A DNA stretch of 8,990 nt, taken from assembly GCA_016195395.1 (NCBI GenBank), contig JACPZR010000584.1:1-8990 (forward strand), in the 5' to 3' direction. Each line of letters starts with the position of its first letter. Position 1 is the stretch's first letter. Positions 7,518-8,990 of this stretch are shown here, piece after piece. This DNA is from Spirochaetia bacterium. Lineage in GTDB: Bacteria > Spirochaetota > Leptospirae > Leptospirales > Leptonemataceae. The translations under genes were made by a program, and so were the position numbers. The notes under the pieces are model-generated. The model had not been told where the DNA came from. It worked only from the letters and a program-made list of their open reading frames with translations, and ran no database searches.

Positions 7518-8990
7518 ATGAGCGAACGAATTTATGTGTTTGATACTACTCTGCGGGACGGTGAGCAGTCCGCCGGCGTGGCCTTTTCTGTCCACGATAA
7601 GATTGAGATTGCCCGTCAGCTGGAAAAGCTGGGGGTCGACGTCATTGAAGCCGGATTCCCCTGCGCCTCTCCCGGGGACTCGGAAGCCGTGCGGGCCGTC
7701 TCCCGTGAAGTGAAGAACGTCACCATCTGCGCCCTGGCGCGCGCGGTGCCGTCAGATATTGACATAGCTTGGGAATCCCTGAAAGAAGCGTCGGACCCGC
7801 GTATCCACGTGTTTATTAACTCCAGCGATATCCAGATGGCTCACCAGCTCCACAAGGACCGTGACCAGGTTCTGGCACAGACGGAAGCGATGGTGCGGCA
7901 TGCGGCTAAATACACGAGTAACGTTGAGTTCAGCCCCATGGATGCAACGCGGTCGGACCGGCAGTTCCTTTACAGCATCATTGAACGCGCCATTGCGGCC
8001 GGAGCCACCACGATCAATATTCCCGACTCTGTGGGTTATGCGATTCCGGAAGAACTGGGCTCCATCTTTAAGGCTGTTCTTGAGAACGTGCCTAACGTGC
8101 ACAAAGCGCGGCTGAGTTTCCACGGCCAGAACGATCTTGGGCTTTCGAGCGCGAACACGTTATCCGCCATCCAGAACGGCGCCCGCCAGATTGAATGCAC
8201 GATCAACGGGATCGGGGAACGCGCGGGCAACACGTCGCTTGAAGAAGTGGTGATGGCCATCCGCACACGGAAGGACTTCCTGAATTTCTTTACCAATATC
8301 AATGTGGGTGAGATCTACAGATCGAGCAAGCTCGTGGAAAATCGCTCCGGCATGCCGATTCAGTGGAATAAAGCTGTGGTGGGAAAGAATGCTTTCCGTC
8401 ACGGCTCCGGCATTCACCAGGATGGAATTCTTAAGCTCCGCGAAACTTGGGAGATCATGGACCCTGTGGAAATTGGAATCCCCATGGGAACGCAGCTGGT
8501 GCTTGGCAAGTTGTCCGGCCGCCACGCGTTCCGTGCCCGCATGAAAGACCTGGGATACGACCTTTCGGAAGCGGACCTCTCCAAAGCCTTCAGTACCTTC
8601 AAGGAGCTGGCGGACAAAAAGGCCCGCATCGACGACCGCGATCTCATTGCCATTATGGCGGAGAACCTGTCAGAGACGGAGACAGAAGTGTGGCATCTGG
8701 AATTGGTGCAGGTGACCGCCGGGGATCCGCTGGCGCCCACCGCCACCATTCGTCTGCGCGACGGAGAAGGAAATTCCAAGACGGACGTTGCAGTGGGCAC
8801 CGGGCCCGTGGACGCCATCTACAAAGCTGTCAACCGCATTACCGGTCTTGCTCCGGAACTCACTGAGTTCAGTGTAAAGAGCGTCACGGAAGGGATCGAT
8901 GCGCAGGGCGAAGTTACCATCCGTATTGACGACAACGGTGAGACTTTCAGCGGGCGTTCCGCGGCTACGGACATCATCGTGGCCAGCGCC
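7518..8990 (+). CDS. leuA: 2-isopropylmalate synthase (3' partial)
   Basis: Condenses acetyl-CoA with 2-oxoisovalerate in the first committed step of leucine synthesis; cytosolic, metal-dependent. 491 codons are visible with no stop, so about 20-30 C-terminal residues probably lie beyond the window. Seen: the N-terminal barrel motif FDTTLRDGEQ (8-17) with metal ligand Asp9, GFPCASPGD (46-54), INIPDSVGY (167-174) typical of LeuA, NGIGERAGN (230-238) with Asn238, the catalytic-linker FRHGSGIHQDG (293-303), and a C-terminal LeuA regulatory domain (about 385-491, with GTGPVDAIYKAVN). The last supports feedback control by leucine and argues against homocitrate synthase or HMG-CoA lyase. The barrel HxH motif reads HGQND (202-206), so the second metal histidine is Gln204. 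ATG at 7518 has AGGTG four bases upstream and is a firm start. The gene is divergent from the permeases. Confidence 0.95.
   Translation, partial: MSERIYVFDTTLRDGEQSAGVAFSVHDKIEIARQLEKLGVDVIEAGFPCASPGDSEAVRAVSREVKNVTICALARAVPSDIDIAWESLKEASDPRIHVFINSSDIQMAHQLHKDRDQVLAQTEAMVRHAAKYTSNVEFSPMDATRSDRQFLYSIIERAIAAGATTINIPDSVGYAIPEELGSIFKAVLENVPNVHKARLSFHGQNDLGLSSANTLSAIQNGARQIECTINGIGERAGNTSLEEVVMAIRTRKDFLNFFTNINVGEIYRSSKLVENRSGMPIQWNKAVVGKNAFRHGSGIHQDGILKLRETWEIMDPVEIGIPMGTQLVLGKLSGRHAFRARMKDLGYDLSEADLSKAFSTFKELADKKARIDDRDLIAIMAENLSETETEVWHLELVQVTAGDPLAPTATIRLRDGEGNSKTDVAVGTGPVDAIYKAVNRITGLAPELTEFSVKSVTEGIDAQGEVTIRIDDNGETFSGRSAATDIIVASA

Overview
This is a moderately GC-rich bacterial chromosomal segment, tightly packed with metabolic and membrane genes. 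It has no recognisable phage, plasmid, insertion-sequence, CRISPR, rRNA or tRNA signal. Eight protein-coding genes account for almost all of it. The FtsX/LolC-type permeases suggest a diderm (Gram-negative-type) bacterium. Near-absent Shine-Dalgarno sequences and probable TTG/GTG starts suggest a lineage away from the usual model organisms. The taxon cannot be fixed from the sequence alone.

Layout. (1) Bases 1-3790, plus strand: the 3' part of a membrane-anchored SpoIIE/RsbU-type serine phosphatase (cut by the window start), a class II fumarase (fumC), a DUF692/MNIO-family iron enzyme, and a small YdcZ/DUF606-type DMT membrane protein. Gaps are 13, 6 and 69 bases, so the first three and perhaps all four could share a transcript. 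(2) Bases 3852-7378, minus strand: two FtsX-domain ABC permeases 7 bases apart, followed 91 bases later by a DUF6544-family protein with an N-terminal hydrophobic segment. This block converges on the plus-strand block with only 61 bases between stop codons. (3) Bases 7379-7517: a short divergent intergenic region with a candidate promoter, a small palindrome and a good ribosome binding site. (4) Bases 7518-8990, plus strand: 2-isopropylmalate synthase (leuA), complete at its N-terminus but cut by the window end.

How the parts relate. FumC works in the TCA cycle and LeuA in leucine synthesis. The phosphatase is probably the output of a partner-switch or two-component-like signalling route. The two permeases look like the membrane half of a LolCDE/MacB-like exporter or lipoprotein extractor, but no ATPase gene is present beside them here. 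The DUF692 enzyme belongs to a family that modifies cysteines in peptides, yet no precursor peptide or usual partner protein is visible. Nothing in the window is a clear new system. The most useful leads are the partnerless DUF692 enzyme, the ATPase-less permease pair with DUF6544, and a glutamine at an expected metal-binding histidine in LeuA.
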